A stretch of 64,000 nt of DNA from Bryum argenteum (taxonomy: Eukaryota; Streptophyta; Bryopsida; Bryales; Bryaceae), in assembly GCA_037043015.1 (NCBI GenBank), contig CM073329.1, positions 3,364,648 through 3,428,647 on the forward strand, in the 5' to 3' direction. The notes under the pieces are model-generated. The model was not told where the DNA came from and searched no databases. It was given only the letters and a program-made list of their open reading frames with translations. This document shows positions 11,962 through 23,510 of this stretch, one piece after another. The first letter of the stretch is position 1; the number at the start of each line of letters is the position of its first letter. The translations under genes were made by a program, and so were the position numbers.

Positions 11962-14900
11962 TCAGTGGTTTTCCTGATTGAAAGAGTTGCTGCTGAAACT
12001 GATCCTATGGGGATTATCTACAACTCCAAAATTCTGACGGGGCTCAAAAATTATATCAAATAATTAAAAAGGATGGCTGCTCTCTCAATTCGAGCACCAG
12101 GGAACCCAACACGCAATGGTAAGACTTGGGTGATCAGTCTACCTGGTCTCCCACATGCGGCCCCTCAGAATGAAACAAAATCGGGCGGCATCGTTTGTCT
12201 TCGTTCATCAACGAAGAGTTCTGAAAATGCGCCACCAGTGCCGACTTGCCTTGAATCCGCGCGTACGCCAGCGACGCCACCTTCTCGGAGTTGAACTTCT
12301 CCCATTTCTTCCCGTTGAATGCTTTGTAGAACGGCACGATCCTTGTCGGTGACATCATGTTGATGAATGCGTACCCTACATTGCACTTATTCTGCACCAC
12401 AACCAGAATCACTTGCTTCATCAGTACCAGACACCCACGTTGTCGACAGCATCTGAAAAAATGAAGGACTTAACGATGTACCTTAAAATCGATTGGCAGA
12501 TAGATGAAGTCATATGTGCCTTTATGATGTTCATCAATTGCTGCAAGCAGCATCTTCGATGTGTACCTGGAAGCCATATCCAATCAATAATGTTAATTTG
12601 AGCACATTGCAAAAAGATGATCACGGCCCTTTGCAACGTTTTCTGTTACAGGAGTAGCAACGACATAGCACAAGCTCAACCAACATGTAACAACAACTAA
12701 GCAACAATGGCGAGAATCTGTTGCTTGAGCATGCACCTCCACGAAGCGATTGTGGAAAAGACGTTTCAAAAGGCCTTACATAAATTGCAATAAAACATGA
12801 GGGATGAGAATTTGTGACAAAGCATGCATGAGGGATGAGGTTTTTTGAGTGGCGTACTTGTTAGGTATGTTTTTGATCATGAGAGTGGTGCGGGGATCCT
12901 CGCCACGCATGATGCGGTCCAGGTCGAGCTGATACTGCTTCTTGTTGTCAGCTTGAGCAGAGATGCTCTCGCCTCTGCGGCTGCGGCCCCTGTCAGTGAG
13001 CCCATCCATGCCACTGGAAGCGAGGAGACCCCCGTTCTGGAGAAAGCGTTGGCGTTGTTGGGGCGACATCATGCCCATGTTGGGCGACGAGGACGCGTGC
13101 TCCATCCCGGAGTTTCCCCCCAGCTGGTTCATCAGGTTGTGGCTGCCGCCGTGCCCGATGTTAATGGCATGCGCTGAGGTTCCACCCAAGCCCGTGCCGG
13201 AGGCCGACCTCAACAGCGAACTCGTCTCCACCAACGAATCGGTGGCAATGTAGCTGTGACGCCTCTCCAGCAACGAAGGCTCCCCCGATGGCGCTGAGCC
13301 CACGTGGTGACGCGAAATCGGCAACAGACTGCTGTGGGAAGATGAATACGCGTGTGACTGCAGCTGTGCCTGCCCAATTGGATTGAACGATTGCCCAACT
13401 GAGGAGGAATTTGACCATAGATACGGTGGAGAGCTTTGTGGCATGTGCCCAAACGAGGACGTATTCGGAGTCCCCCATAACGTGAACTGATGCTGCGACA
13501 GGGAGCCGTGACCATTCGAGTTCGGAAACATAAGACCACCTGCACCAAAAAGCCCAAGTTAGAATGCCATCTGCAGCCTCTTTCACTGCAAGATCGGAGC
13601 AAGAGAGAGCCTAACCTCCGCTTCCGTGTTCGAGGCCCGAAGCGTCACTGAAGCTGCCAGCTCCACTAGTGGTGCGTTGCAGACGACTGCCACCTTCCAG
13701 ACTCTCACGGTCACGAACCTCGCGGCGAATCATGGCAGTTGCGTTAGAGATGGAAGTGCCCGATCCTCCAGGTGATGCAAGGTGCCCTGGGTTGATGAGC
13801 CCGTGACCGAAATCTGTTGGAAGCGAGTTAGGGTGGTGAGGAGGTAGACGATGATTTCCAAGTCCCAATGAGTGGCCCAAAGAATGCCCAGCTTCCATCT
13901 GCCCCGACTGCGCCACATGACTTCCTATGGTGCCTACCCTGATGGGCTGGGAGATGTGAGGCGGTAAGCTTGCGCCGTTGAGTGGCTTGCTGGGCAGCTG
14001 GAAGTTGCCGTGGGGCAACGAGTGGTGGATTGCTCGAAGAGAACCACTGTCTCCAACTGTATTCCATGTTGACGGATGACCTGCCCAGCACATTCAAATC
14101 AGCTTCTATTCTTCGTTGATAAAGGTAGAACCAAGGGTCATCACAATAGATTATTACCTGGGGGTGAGCTATTCAAGGGCGAATGGGACTGCTGCCGGGA
14201 CCGCAGATCTCCAGGTTCATCTACAGTGTCTTGACTCAGCTGTTGAAGCAAGCTGCTGGAACTACCAACCAAGCAAACAAATCAGAAACTAAACTTGAAA
14301 CGAAACTAAGTACGGGAATGTGCATATATATGAAGGAAAAAAGTAGATAAAACAAAAAAACTGACCTCCGTCGCGCTCCACCGGGTCGGCTAGGCTCCAG
14401 CTTGATGCGCTTTCCAGCAATGTCGCTTCTATTGAGCGACCGAAGTGCAGCCTCTGCAGCTCGAACATCGTAAAACTCGATGAACTTGTGGTGGCGTTTG
14501 TGCGGTGTCTCCCGAATCTGATAGCAACATTTAGACGGCTACTCAGTAACAGCCCTTATCACTCGAGCAATTCTTGTCAAAGCGCCAGCAAATCTAACAG
14601 CATTCTACTCACCTCCTTCACCTCCCCATAACTTCCAAAAATCATTCGAAGATCATCGTTGGAGACTGATGCATCCAAATTGAACACGACGAGTGTTCCC
14701 TGATTGACGTCCTTGTCTGAAGGATTATCCTGTTGCACAATCGACAATAGTCTCGTCATTAACATGAGCATAAATTTAAAACTTTCAAGTGTATGAACAG
14801 GCACATACAGCAAGCGCAAAATCACCATGTATCAAACTCTCCTCACCTTCGGAATCGAAAAATGAATATCCAACTTGCGCCGTCTCAGTGGCTTGTTCTG

Positions 14901-16360
14901 CAGAGCTCGCATTGCACTTCGTGCAGCTCGGATATCGTAGTACGATATCATCACGAAACCCCGATGCTTGCACGCCGTGTACAAAGTGCGGATTGCCCCA
15001 TATTGCTGTAACAAAACAAGCCTTAATAGACTTACCCAAAAAAAACTCATCAAACCAATAGGCTCCTCGAAAATAAGACTAGAAACCGCAAACAAAGCCT
15101 CGGTAATCCCAATCCAAGTACTCTCAAAGATAACCTAGCTCAAAAGATGAAAGGAATGTAAATGGGGTGTCCTGAGCAAAGAGATTTCATAGCAAGTACC
15201 TCGAAAAGTGCTCTCAGCTCCGTGTCTTCCACGTTGGAATTGATGTTGCGCACGAAGAGAGTTCGAGAGGGATGCTCGCCGTAAGGATGCTCACCAGCAA
15301 CCGACCCAGCAGCACCAGAAGGCTGACCCGCAGCTCCACTACCCAAGCCTTCCCCAGAACGATAGTTACTCATGTACACGCCCAGATCCGAGGAGTCACC
15401 CTCCAATTCCATGCCACCGCCGGAGCTGAACAAGTCGAACTCGTCGGGCTCCTCGGTGGTGTTCTCATCCCTCCTGTTTTGGGGAAGATCGTAGTCATCG
15501 GCAACGCCCGCCAGTAGATCCTCTTCGTCATCTGGCAGCAGGTTCCCGATCGTATGAAACTCTAAATCCTCCAACGAGCCGTACGGCTCGTCCACATCCA
15601 AGTCTGTAATCAACTGTACACCAGCCGTGTCGAGTGATTGAACGACTCGCGTCTCCGAATCCGACAACCTCACTGCAAGCACAGCAGACCCTTCAGCCCA
15701 ACACTCCAATCCAACCTAAACTGACGCCGAAAAACAGAGCATGTCCATTGAAGCTCAATTTCGAGAACCACACCGCAATACTCTTAAGTTCAGAGCAACA
15801 AAACTATGTCCCCAAAGTAAGGATTGTCTGCACAGGAATTCTCGGTACATGGAATTCAGAGGTGAGAGAAGGGGAGGGGTAGTACTTTTGTTGAAAATTG
15901 CGGGAAAAGAGTTGGAGAAGCTATTGGAATCAACTCCTCTCATAGATTCGAGATTTTCCAAATTGCCATTAACGTGCGGGGACGACGACAATCCAACAAG
16001 ATCACCTCTGTCGTTCGACATACTCCAAGAATATGAGGACAAGCTGGGCGGCCTGCCTTCACCTACCGCTCCTACTCCCCAGGGCTCACCATTGCCGCTA
16101 CGAGGACTGCCTCGAGCCGCCCAATCCTCCCTGTTCATCTGGTGGCTCAATGACCATGCCTGTTGCTGCTGTTGCAGTTCCTGCTGTTGTTGTTGTTGTT
16201 GTTGCTGCTGCTGTTCCTGCTGCTGCTGTTGTTGCAATTGTTGTTGCTGTTGCTGTTGAGACGCTGATGACGACGACGACGAGCCCGCCCTGATGTGACC
16301 CATCCCCGGGGGCGGGTTGTTTGCATACCCACCCGACATCGTTCGCCTGCCTGGCTCCAT
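11962..16360 (-). CDS. MEI2-like RNA-binding protein (three RRMs), about 11 exons
   Basis: MEI2-like proteins bind RNA and act in meiosis and meristem/vegetative development. Exons by eye: 16360-15886, 15672-15200, 15005-14847, 14729-14613, 14517-14366, 14261-14158, 14080-13616, 13539-12858, 12566-12482, 12391-12143 and tentatively 12033-11962, about 1010 aa. RRM1 begins SRTLFVRNINSNVEDTELRA. RRM2 contains GTLVVFNLDASVSNDDLR and KFIEFYDVRAAEAALRSLNR. The diagnostic C-terminal RRM3 has TTLMIKNIPNKYTSKMLLAA, KCNVGYAFINM and ALVAHFQNSSLMNEDKRCRP. The acidic motif GSLEDLEFHTIGNLLPDDEE near the end of the N-terminal third is typical of plant MEI2-like proteins. The N-terminus has a long interrupted polyglutamine tract. 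Phases agree at every join. The exon-1 donor and the last exon are the uncertain parts; without the last splice the frame stops at 12134. Confidence 0.9.
16161..16260 (-). repeat. CAA/CAG microsatellite encoding polyglutamine
   Basis: Interrupted CAA and CAG codons (TTG/CTG on the + strand), with occasional Glu, Leu and Trp codons, encode a Gln-rich stretch near residues 34-75 of the MEI2-like protein. Mixed codons suggest selection for glutamine rather than a pure young microsatellite. Length variation between individuals is likely. Confidence 0.85.
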
Positions 16361-17230
16361 AGCCACCGGTTGCAAGTCGATTCTACTATGACACCGTAAC
16401 CTGCACCATTTCAAACCCTAGCTTAACACAGTAACAATACTCCAAACCCAAACCCTTGCAAGCAAGAGATCCTCGCAAGTGAAACCCTATTCGATCTCAA
16501 TGCTGATGATCCCAAGCGTGATAGTAGAGTTTCAATCCATGAATGCTACGAAAAGCGAATATACTTCCATGAACGGCATACGTCCATCGCTATTTCACTC
16601 GACACGCAAACACCGACACACGAGGAGGAGAAACAGTAGCTCAGAAAAATCGCCACTTCCGAAAGGTGAGTTACAACGAACCTGGTCCAAATTCGCCTCC
16701 GACATGCTCATTCGATAAAGCTCCAGCAGCATCGAGCGAAGTCCACAATCTCCAGAGGAACAAAACTTAAGTAGATGGGTGAGAGACAAGTGCGCGCAAC
16801 CCCAATCCCTTGCAAATGGAGGAGCAAACCCTCTCGAGCGGGCGTTGAGCTTGTAAATTGTGCGCTGTGGCGGGAGTTGGGGCGACCGAAAAGGGTCAAA
16901 GGAAGCGGAAACAGGATGCGAGCGAGGGAATGGAATGCTAATGAGCGAAGGAGAGGAGGGGAGCGAGGGTGGGTGGGTGGCAATGGAGGAGAAGAAGAAG
17001 AAGGCGAAGGCGGAGCTTGAAGCGTAAAAGAAGGGCTGGCGTGTTGGGAGCGCTCAAGACCTCTTGCTTTAGGAACGCCTGGCGCGGGCCGGGCGGAGCG
17101 CCACCGGCGCCGCGGGACCCGGCCCGGGCCTGGCCTTCGCCCCCGCCCGGGAAGCCATCCTTTTCTTCCCCTCTAATCCTTTTTCCTCCACCACCCGGGC
17201 CCCAGTACTTCGCCCCCTGATTCCCGAATC
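16361..17230 (-). promoter_or_regulatory. MEI2-like 5' leader with GC-rich island
   Basis: A telo-box AAACCCTAG lies at 16413-16421, about 55 bp upstream of the ATG. From about 16900 to 17220 the sequence turns very GC-rich, with many CpG and CCGGGC words (peak near 17085-17150), in contrast with the AT-rich DNA immediately beyond 17231. This looks like a CpG-dense promoter. Long open frames here (for example 16775-17020) follow from the composition and show no domain. Confidence 0.55.
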
Positions 17231-18263
17231 TCTCCCTTCCCCCGGATTTCTTTCAAAATTATTAAGTCAAACTTCTCCTATTTAGTGCAGCTCCTCCATT
17301 TAGTGTTCCCAATGGCCTATGCTCATCTTGCCTACAATAAGGGGTAACTTTACAACTCAATTTGGACCAATTAATTGTGTTTTTAGTGTATAATGTACAA
17401 ATTTAATATTTTGGACTTGACAAAATGAACTATGACCATTATATTAAAGCTTATAGTATCATTTATTTGTTGTCGGTAAATGTTATTTTATACTTTTCGA
17501 AGTTGTAACTTTCAAGTGTATTGGATTACGTGACACTAGAATATATTTGTGTCAGTTATATTGGGTTACTCAAGTGGATAAGCATTATAATCCATGATTA
17601 GCATATATCTATATCTATAAAGTGTTTAATGCACGAGCTTGTTCAATCATATCATTCAAGTATATATCATTCAGTTGGTAACGTGCAGACATTGTATTAC
17701 ATCACTCTCGCATTAGTTACAATACGTCATTGTCATGTCGGTAAATATAGTCGTTTTTGGTAAACGTCGCTTTGTAGATTGTGACGTTTATGTTTGTCAC
17801 GTATATTCCACTCTGTCAAGTAGAAGTATAGTTGTGTCAGTCATGACGTTGTACGTCGTGAGTAAATAAGCATTCCTATCTATTATCGAAAAATATTTCT
17901 ATCTACATGTGAAGTGTGTAAGACGTGGGTGTGTTTTATCCAGTTATTTTATCTTGTTTCTTACAAAAGTGAGATTTCTTTCAATTGATAAAGGTGTTAC
18001 TGCAACATACGACAATATCCCCTTCAATTACATGATTAAAACGTCACTGAAAGCAATTTCACACATCTTCTATATATGAAAGGATTCAAATATACAAGTG
18101 CTTATCATTTAGATACATTACAGTGATAGGCACAAGTTTGTTTATTTTTGTCGATGGCATCATTCTTAGTCTCACCAGTTATATCATTGTATAAATCACT
18201 AGTACATATCTTACAAGTACATGACTCGAATGTGCACATGTATGTTTGTGTTGATCGCGTCAC
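17231..18263. other. AT-rich intergenic DNA
   Basis: No gene recognised. The sequence is AT-rich with many short recurring words (tgtcag, cattcagt, catttatt) that may be remnants of the repeat described at 18264-18945, but they are too diverged to align by eye. Confidence 0.5.
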
Positions 18264-18945
18264 AATAAGTCTCATTCAGTAATATGTCAAACTGCATGAA
18301 TGCATGCCTTTCAAGTACATTAGGATAATAAGTGTACAAGTGTATTCTCGTGAGTAACATTTCTCTAAATCTCATTATTGTAAATCGCACAAGTAAATAC
18401 ATGTCATGGACATCACTCTGTGTACACGAGTGAAGTTGTGTTGGATATGTCATTGCAAGTCTCAAGTGTACAATCATTTATACTCAACATCATTGATACT
18501 TACACGAACAAAAAATACAATGCCTTTTTAAAAGAAAACCCTCTTAAATTGTATGTGTCTTTCACAAATGTAATTTAATCAATTTATTTATTAAAAGAAA
18601 AAAATAAGTCTCATTCAGTTATATATCAATATAACACGAATGTATACATTTCAGGATAATGAGTATAAGTATATTCTCCTTAATAACATTTATGTAAGTC
18701 TCATTCACATACACCTCGTAAAGCGCACGAGTAAATACATGTCAAGGACATCACTGTGATGTGCACGATTGAAATTGTGTTAATTATGTCATTGCAAGTC
18801 TCAAGTGTACAATGATTTTTACTCAACATCATTCCTAAGTACAAGAACAAAAGACACAATACCATGCTCGTAGAGCAAAAATATATATTACCTTTCTTAA
18901 AGAAAACTCTCTTAAATTGTATGTATGTTTCACAAATCCTTTTTT
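18264..18945. repeat. Direct duplication, about 338-bp unit, two copies
   Basis: The word aagtctcattcagt occurs at 18267 and again at 18605. Downstream landmarks repeat in the same order, including agtaaatacatgtca, ggacatcact, gtcattgcaagtctcaagtg and ctcttaaattgtatgt. The copies differ by many substitutions and small indels, so the duplication is old. No coding potential. Confidence 0.75.
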
Positions 18946-19016
18946 TTAATTTCTTAAAAAAATAATAAATAATAAAAAAAAATGTAATGATCGAATCATA
19001 AACATAACATCTTTAA

Positions 19017-19276
19017 CCCCTAAAGGTCTTTGATACATAATTGTTTAAATTATCAAAAAGAACCTTCTTCTACTTCAGGTGCAAAGAAACTCAATCTAAG
19101 CATTGATTAGAAGATCTAACCGTAGGATCTTGAAATTAACTTGACCCTTTTCTCGAATGATAAATTTGAACTGTTAAATTTTCTCCAATTTTGAGATTAT
19201 AATGGTCAAAGTTGGCTGAATTTTCTCCCTGCGGAAATTTTAAAAAGCGATTTCCGCTTTCTTGGACCTTTAGGGG
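19017..19276 (+). mobile_element. T-family MITE copy 1 (TTAA-flanked, 260 bp)
   Basis: The termini are CCCCTAAAGGTC and GACCTTTAGGGG, inverted repeats of each other. The left flank is TTAA; the right flank is TGAA, a one-base change. The interior carries the family word ccttcttctacttcaggtgc and the subterminal gcgatttccgctttcttgg. It has no coding capacity. See copies at 21295, 26624, 38825 and 39153. Confidence 0.8.
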
Positions 19277-19949
19277 TGAATGATCCAATCACAAACGTAA
19301 CAGTTCTAATGGCCTAATCATCTACCATGTTCTTATGAGCAATACCAAAAAGCAAAGGTTAATCTAAGAAACAAAAAAATCTTTCAGGTGTAGTAAAGAT
19401 ACCATGAATAGCCCCCAAGAGAGAGTTCAAATCCAACAAAGCAAACAAACAAATAATAAACCATAGACTTTTGGAGTACTTCAAAACAATGGGGTCCACC
19501 TGAAATGTCCAACCCAGGTACATGCAAGTGATCTCCCCCTAGAATAGTCGCTATACTATAAGGGCATGTTTACCACCATTTCAATCATTTGCAAGTCCAG
19601 GCTGATTCTGTAATCCCATTATGATTATTATTATTATTATTGGGGTTTGTTTAGATGCCGACTTATTTACTTACTTATCTGGCTGGGGGCAAATTTAGAG
19701 GTGGCCGGCTACTTGGGATGCTGCTGCTGCCCGCTGCCCGAAACTCCCTTGACTTAGTCAGTTCGTCCTCCCTCCCCCAAATTTCTCCGGACCAAAAAGA
19801 AAAAAAATTGATTAAAGTAAAAGGTCAAGGGAGTGGGGGTGACGGTCTAGCTGGTCAGATAGAGTTCCATTGGTTGGTTACCGGGGCCTTATGTTTTGCC
19901 TTCTGATTCCTTTTGGTGGTTCCACTTTTTACTCCTGTGGGAGATTTTT
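19277..19949. other. Intergenic DNA with a short ATT microsatellite
   Basis: No gene recognised. A short (ATT)n run lies at about 19624-19641. The 83-codon frame at 19655-19906 begins in low-complexity DNA and lacks domain features. Confidence 0.5.
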
Positions 19950-20225
19950 CAAGGGGCGCGGTAATGGGCCCCCTTTTGCTCCCACGGTTGTAGGGGTCAG
20001 CGTTCGTAGCAGCTACCAAGGAGGATGGAGAGGGGTAATGAGCCTCCTAATTTTTTGATGTACAAACATTAAATGCCAAGGAGTAGGCTTCCAAGGGTAA
20101 CTTGGGGTCGCAGACCTCAAATTTGAATTCAAAATTATCAAAAACAGTCATTGGAGGTCCCCACGGATTCTAGGGTGCCTCCTTGGTAGCTGCTACGAAC
20201 CATTGCCCTAGGGGCAAAGGTGCAC
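19950..20225. mobile_element. Foldback/MITE-like element with long inverted arms
   Basis: Positions 20002-20024 (gttcgtagcagctaccaa and five more bases) are the exact reverse complement of 20178-20200, a perfect 23-bp arm. Outside this, the match continues imperfectly (ccccttttgctccc on the left against ggggcaaaggtgc on the right). The roughly 150-bp centre is non-coding. Ends and target-site duplication could not be fixed. Confidence 0.6.
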
Positions 20226-20673
20226 ATTTCTTATGTAATTTGAAACATTTGTGAAGAAAACTAAAAATATTTCAATTACTAAGTGATATTTTGTATGAGG
20301 TGTCGAGCCAATCGTGGGGATTAAGGAGGGCAAAATTTCCTCTTGTGTGATTGTTCCATTCAAGAGATGAATCAATTACGTAAAATGAAATGTTTCTATA
20401 AATGAATTAAGATTTGGGATTGAACTAAGCTTTTTATCACATGATTAGACTTGAATTGGTATACAATCCAACAAATAACATTGAAATCTAACTATGGATG
20501 AAGGTTATGTTGCTTCTCAAATGCCTTGGTTATTTTTGAAGGTAGACATTTTACTAGAAATTCAATAGCCGAAATTATCTCAATATAAATAATTCCAAGC
20601 TATGAAGTTGTTAGATTTTCATTCTAAACTCACACTTTCACAAAACAAATGTTAATGAAAAGATGATCTTGCT
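20226..20673. other. AT-rich intergenic DNA
   Basis: I see nothing recognisable in this stretch apart from AT-rich single-copy-looking sequence. Confidence 0.5.
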
Positions 20674-20677
20674 TTAA

Positions 20678-20749
20678 CCCTTAAACGCCCAAGCATGCCC
20701 CTCGGGCTTGCTTCTCAGTATATTTTCAAAGGGGCTGGGCGTTTAAGGA
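20678..20749. mobile_element. 72-bp TTAA-flanked hairpin
   Basis: CCTTAAACGCCCA at 20679-20691 is the reverse complement of TGGGCGTTTAAGG at 20736-20748. Both sides are bounded by TTAA (20674-20677 and 20750-20753). The size and flanks suggest a minimal TTAA-targeting element related in style, though not in sequence, to the 260-bp T-family. Confidence 0.5.
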
Positions 20750-20753
20750 TTAA

Positions 20754-21290
20754 AAGAATTGGCATTGAATGTTAAACATGCCCCCAATGAATATTCGTTG
20801 GTATTTTTGGGTGGTTGAAACCTTAAAACTGAGATTTTCCACTTCTATACACTCACGAGGTTATGAACCTTTTTCCACCCCTTTTCAATACTTCCAATTA
20901 TAAGATCTTGTTTTGAAGCTTCGTTTTAGTTATTGATTCAAAAATTGACCGTTGGATGTTTACCATTTCAAACATCATAACATCCAAGGTTTGTCTCCAA
21001 ATTATTATTTTTAAGCATTGTGAAGATTCTTTTTGAAAATTTCGGAGACTACCCTTGTAAATTTGGTAAATCTTTTGACTCGTGTCACTTTGGAATTTAG
21101 ATAATAATTCATTAATAATAAATAGACATGAAGAATCTTCTTTAAACTGCCCTTATTTGACTTAAAAACTATAAATTTTTAGGTGAAGGTTTCCAAGAAT
21201 TGGAATTCGGCTTTGCAAGTTTTACCACATACATTTCTTAGTAAATTAAAGTCTCACCTAACAAAAATTATAGGCAAAAATATCACAATA
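20754..21290. other. AT-rich intergenic DNA
   Basis: No gene, RNA or clear repeat seen. Confidence 0.5.
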
Positions 21291-21294
21291 TTAA

Positions 21295-21554
21295 CCCCTG
21301 AAGGTCCAAGAAAGCGGAAATCGCTTTTTGGAATTTCCGCAGGGAGAAAATTCAGCCAACTTTGAACATTATAATCTCAAAATTGGAGAAAAATTAACGG
21401 TTCAAATTTGACATTCGAGAAAAGGGTCAAGTTAACTTCAAGATCCTACGGTTGGATCTTCTAATCAATGCTTAGATTGAGTTTCTTTGCACCTGAAGTA
21501 GAAGAAGGTTCTTTTTGATAATTTAAACAATTTTGTATCAAGGACCTTTAGGGG
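21295..21554 (-). mobile_element. T-family MITE copy 2 (perfect TTAA flanks, 260 bp)
   Basis: This is the reverse orientation of copy 1, with the interior word gcacctgaagtagaagaagg. Termini are CCCCTGAAGGTCC and GGACCTTTAGGGG. TTAA is intact on both sides (21291-21294, 21555-21558). The length equals that of copy 1, which argues for a fixed-size transposing unit and not random duplication. Confidence 0.85.
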
Positions 21555-22042
21555 TTAACGGGTCAAACAGAATGCTCATGATTCCTGTCTGTGTTTCCAC
21601 ATCATGTTTGAAAAAGTATAAATACATGGACAAAACAAGGTTTCACTAGGGACCAAAGCCCAACAATATTGATGTTTTTTTTTTTCACGAGCACGATAAT
21701 GACATACATACACATTCCCCATGCAAACGTCTGCAGGGGGGCCCTGGAGGAGGAAAACGACCCGACGACCGATGACCGATACCCTAACTCGCCCACCCGG
21801 GTCGCGGTGGGGACCGACGGGGCCATGGGGTCGGGATGCTCCACATGCCAATGGAATGCCTCCTGCAACAACCCCAGAGCCAGCCTTGAGATGTGTGCTG
21901 CACGGCCATTGGACCTGCCCCCATCACATACTTCTTCAGTCCCCCCATTAAATTACCCATGACAGTCCTTGAACATGATCATAAACTCTATCATAGCTTC
22001 TGTTCATTTCATAGTCCCAAGGGAAAAAAACAAATTGGGGAA

Positions 22043-22080
<38 letters not shown>

Positions 22081-22194
22081 AAGAGAGCCAGAAGAGACCC
22101 AAAAAGAGGAATTTGGATTTTTCTTACTCGCATGTTGACTTGTATTCCTCCATTCGACATCCTTCTAAATGGGTCACCTTTTTTTTTATATTCA
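21555..22194. other. Intergenic DNA with a poly-A run
   Basis: A run of about 31 A lies at 22048-22078. No gene is supported. The overlapping frames at 21576-21962 on both strands are shadows in a locally GC-richer patch and show no domains. Confidence 0.5.
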
Positions 22195-22580
22195 AGGAGT
22201 TTTTATGGTGTAGGGTAGAAGAAGAGAAACTCTAACCTATTTAGAGGCAGGTGTGAATGGAGTGTTCGTTTGACCTATCCTTGGATGTGTGCCTGGAGTT
22301 CATCACATCAATGGTGAGACTACTAACCCCTCTCAGGGTGAACACTATGTTAGTTTCTACTTAGCCACTGGTGTCTAAGAGAGAGCCGACATGGTATTCT
22401 ACCAAAGGGCTTTGAGGTACCCATACAATGAGGTCCAAGAACCCTTCACCATAGTTGGGTGGACTATGGTGGTGAACACTACGTCGGCACGGGGAACGGA
22501 ACCCACGACCTCTTCAATGGGGGCCATGAGCCCTAACCACCAAACCAAGGCTTGGGTTGCCTTATGGTGTAGGATACAAT
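22195..22580 (-). mobile_element. tRNA-related SINE-like repeat, copy 1
   Basis: Read on the minus strand, the element has a polymerase-III-like A-box region (GGTTTGGTGGTTAGGGCTCA) near 22525-22555 and a B-box-like GGTCGTGGGTTCCGTTCCCC near 22490-22515. A body of about 300 bp follows, ending near the T-rich stretch at 22180-22195 (A-rich on the minus strand reversed). The box spacing is that of plant SINEs. Related segments lie at 27727-27930 and 32478-32590. Exact ends not resolved. Confidence 0.5.
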
Positions 22581-22889
22581 AGAACAAGGACTAAGGTCCT
22601 TAGTAGCATGTATGTAAAGAGAATAAGAGAGTTTCATCATAAGATGGTGGGACTTAGGAGTATGCCTACACCTGTAGAGATATTTTTTGATATACTATGG
22701 TGGACTTCTCTCAAAACTGCTAGAACTTCTCAAGACTTACAAAAACGACCCTCTTTTTATGCAAGCTAATTATTTTCAGATTTTGACCAAAAAAATTAAG
22801 TATGTAACTGTATGATCTAACGTATGTATGTATGTATGTATGTATGTATGTATGTATGTATGCCAAGTTTCATATCCAACTTTCCTTAT
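22581..22889. repeat. Intergenic DNA with (ATGT)n microsatellite
   Basis: About ten tandem ATGT tetranucleotides run from 22821 to 22862. The rest is unremarkable AT-rich DNA. The apparent frame starting with Tyr-Val-Cys-Met repeats is a translation of this microsatellite and is not a gene. Confidence 0.8.
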
Positions 22890-23510
22890 CAATTGTGTGA
22901 TCGTAATGTTGAAAGTTGGAAAAAAAAGTTTTTTTTTTCCCTTGTAGAAAGGGTAACTAGTTTTTCGAGGGCCAAAAAAAGCATTTTTGGTAGAAAATTT
23001 GATATGAGGCTCATCACATTCGTGTTCCTTGGTGAGTTGGGAATATGTTTATGCAATTTTTACCCTCATACGACCTATAAAACTAATAGAAATGCTTGAT
23101 TATTCACATGGAGGTATGTTGAAATTCAAATGCTAAGGCTGGTCTTTGACATTCAAATTGGCATGTGAAAAATAGTTGGGTTGTAAATCTGAATGGTGTG
23201 ATTATGCATTGAGACCTTATTGACATGGATAAGAAACAATACTTGAAAGAAAGTGAAATCTCAAATTTTTGGTGAGTTTTTGAAGTTTCTATGATGGAAT
23301 TGACTTTGGAAGATCTTGAGAAATCAATGAGCATACCGCACTTTGGGTTGTTTTGGGTAGATTTCAACTATTGGTTTCGGATTTTGACCATGATTATCTC
23401 CTAAGGTACGAGGAATTTTGAAGTGAGTAGTGACTTTTTGGAAAGGTATGGAAAAACTCTACAACTTGCAAATAGGGATTAAAACTATTCAAATAAAATA
23501 AATGACCATC
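22890..23510 (+). repeat. Dispersed repeat D, copy 1
   Basis: It shares ordered segments with 39440-40150: tgcaatttttaccctcat, acctataaaac, cttgat followed by acatgga, aggaattttgaag, and a ggaaag-tatg-gaaa series. Both copies are non-coding and diverged. No terminal repeats were recognised, so the class is unknown. Confidence 0.55.

Noticed and set aside
12845-13253. + strand open frames of 96-110 codons
   Set aside because: Antisense shadows of the large MEI2-like exon 8, caused by its GC-rich codon use.
16775-17220. Arg/Gly-rich + strand frames
   Set aside because: Products of the GC-rich promoter island; no conserved segment and antisense to the gene's leader.
21576-21962. Overlapping 76-97-codon frames on both strands
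   Set aside because: Mutually overlapping, no domains or splice context; local GC rise removes stops.
22824-23099. 91-codon frame starting with repeated Tyr-Val-Cys-Met
   Set aside because: Starts in the (ATGT)n microsatellite and runs into repeat D.
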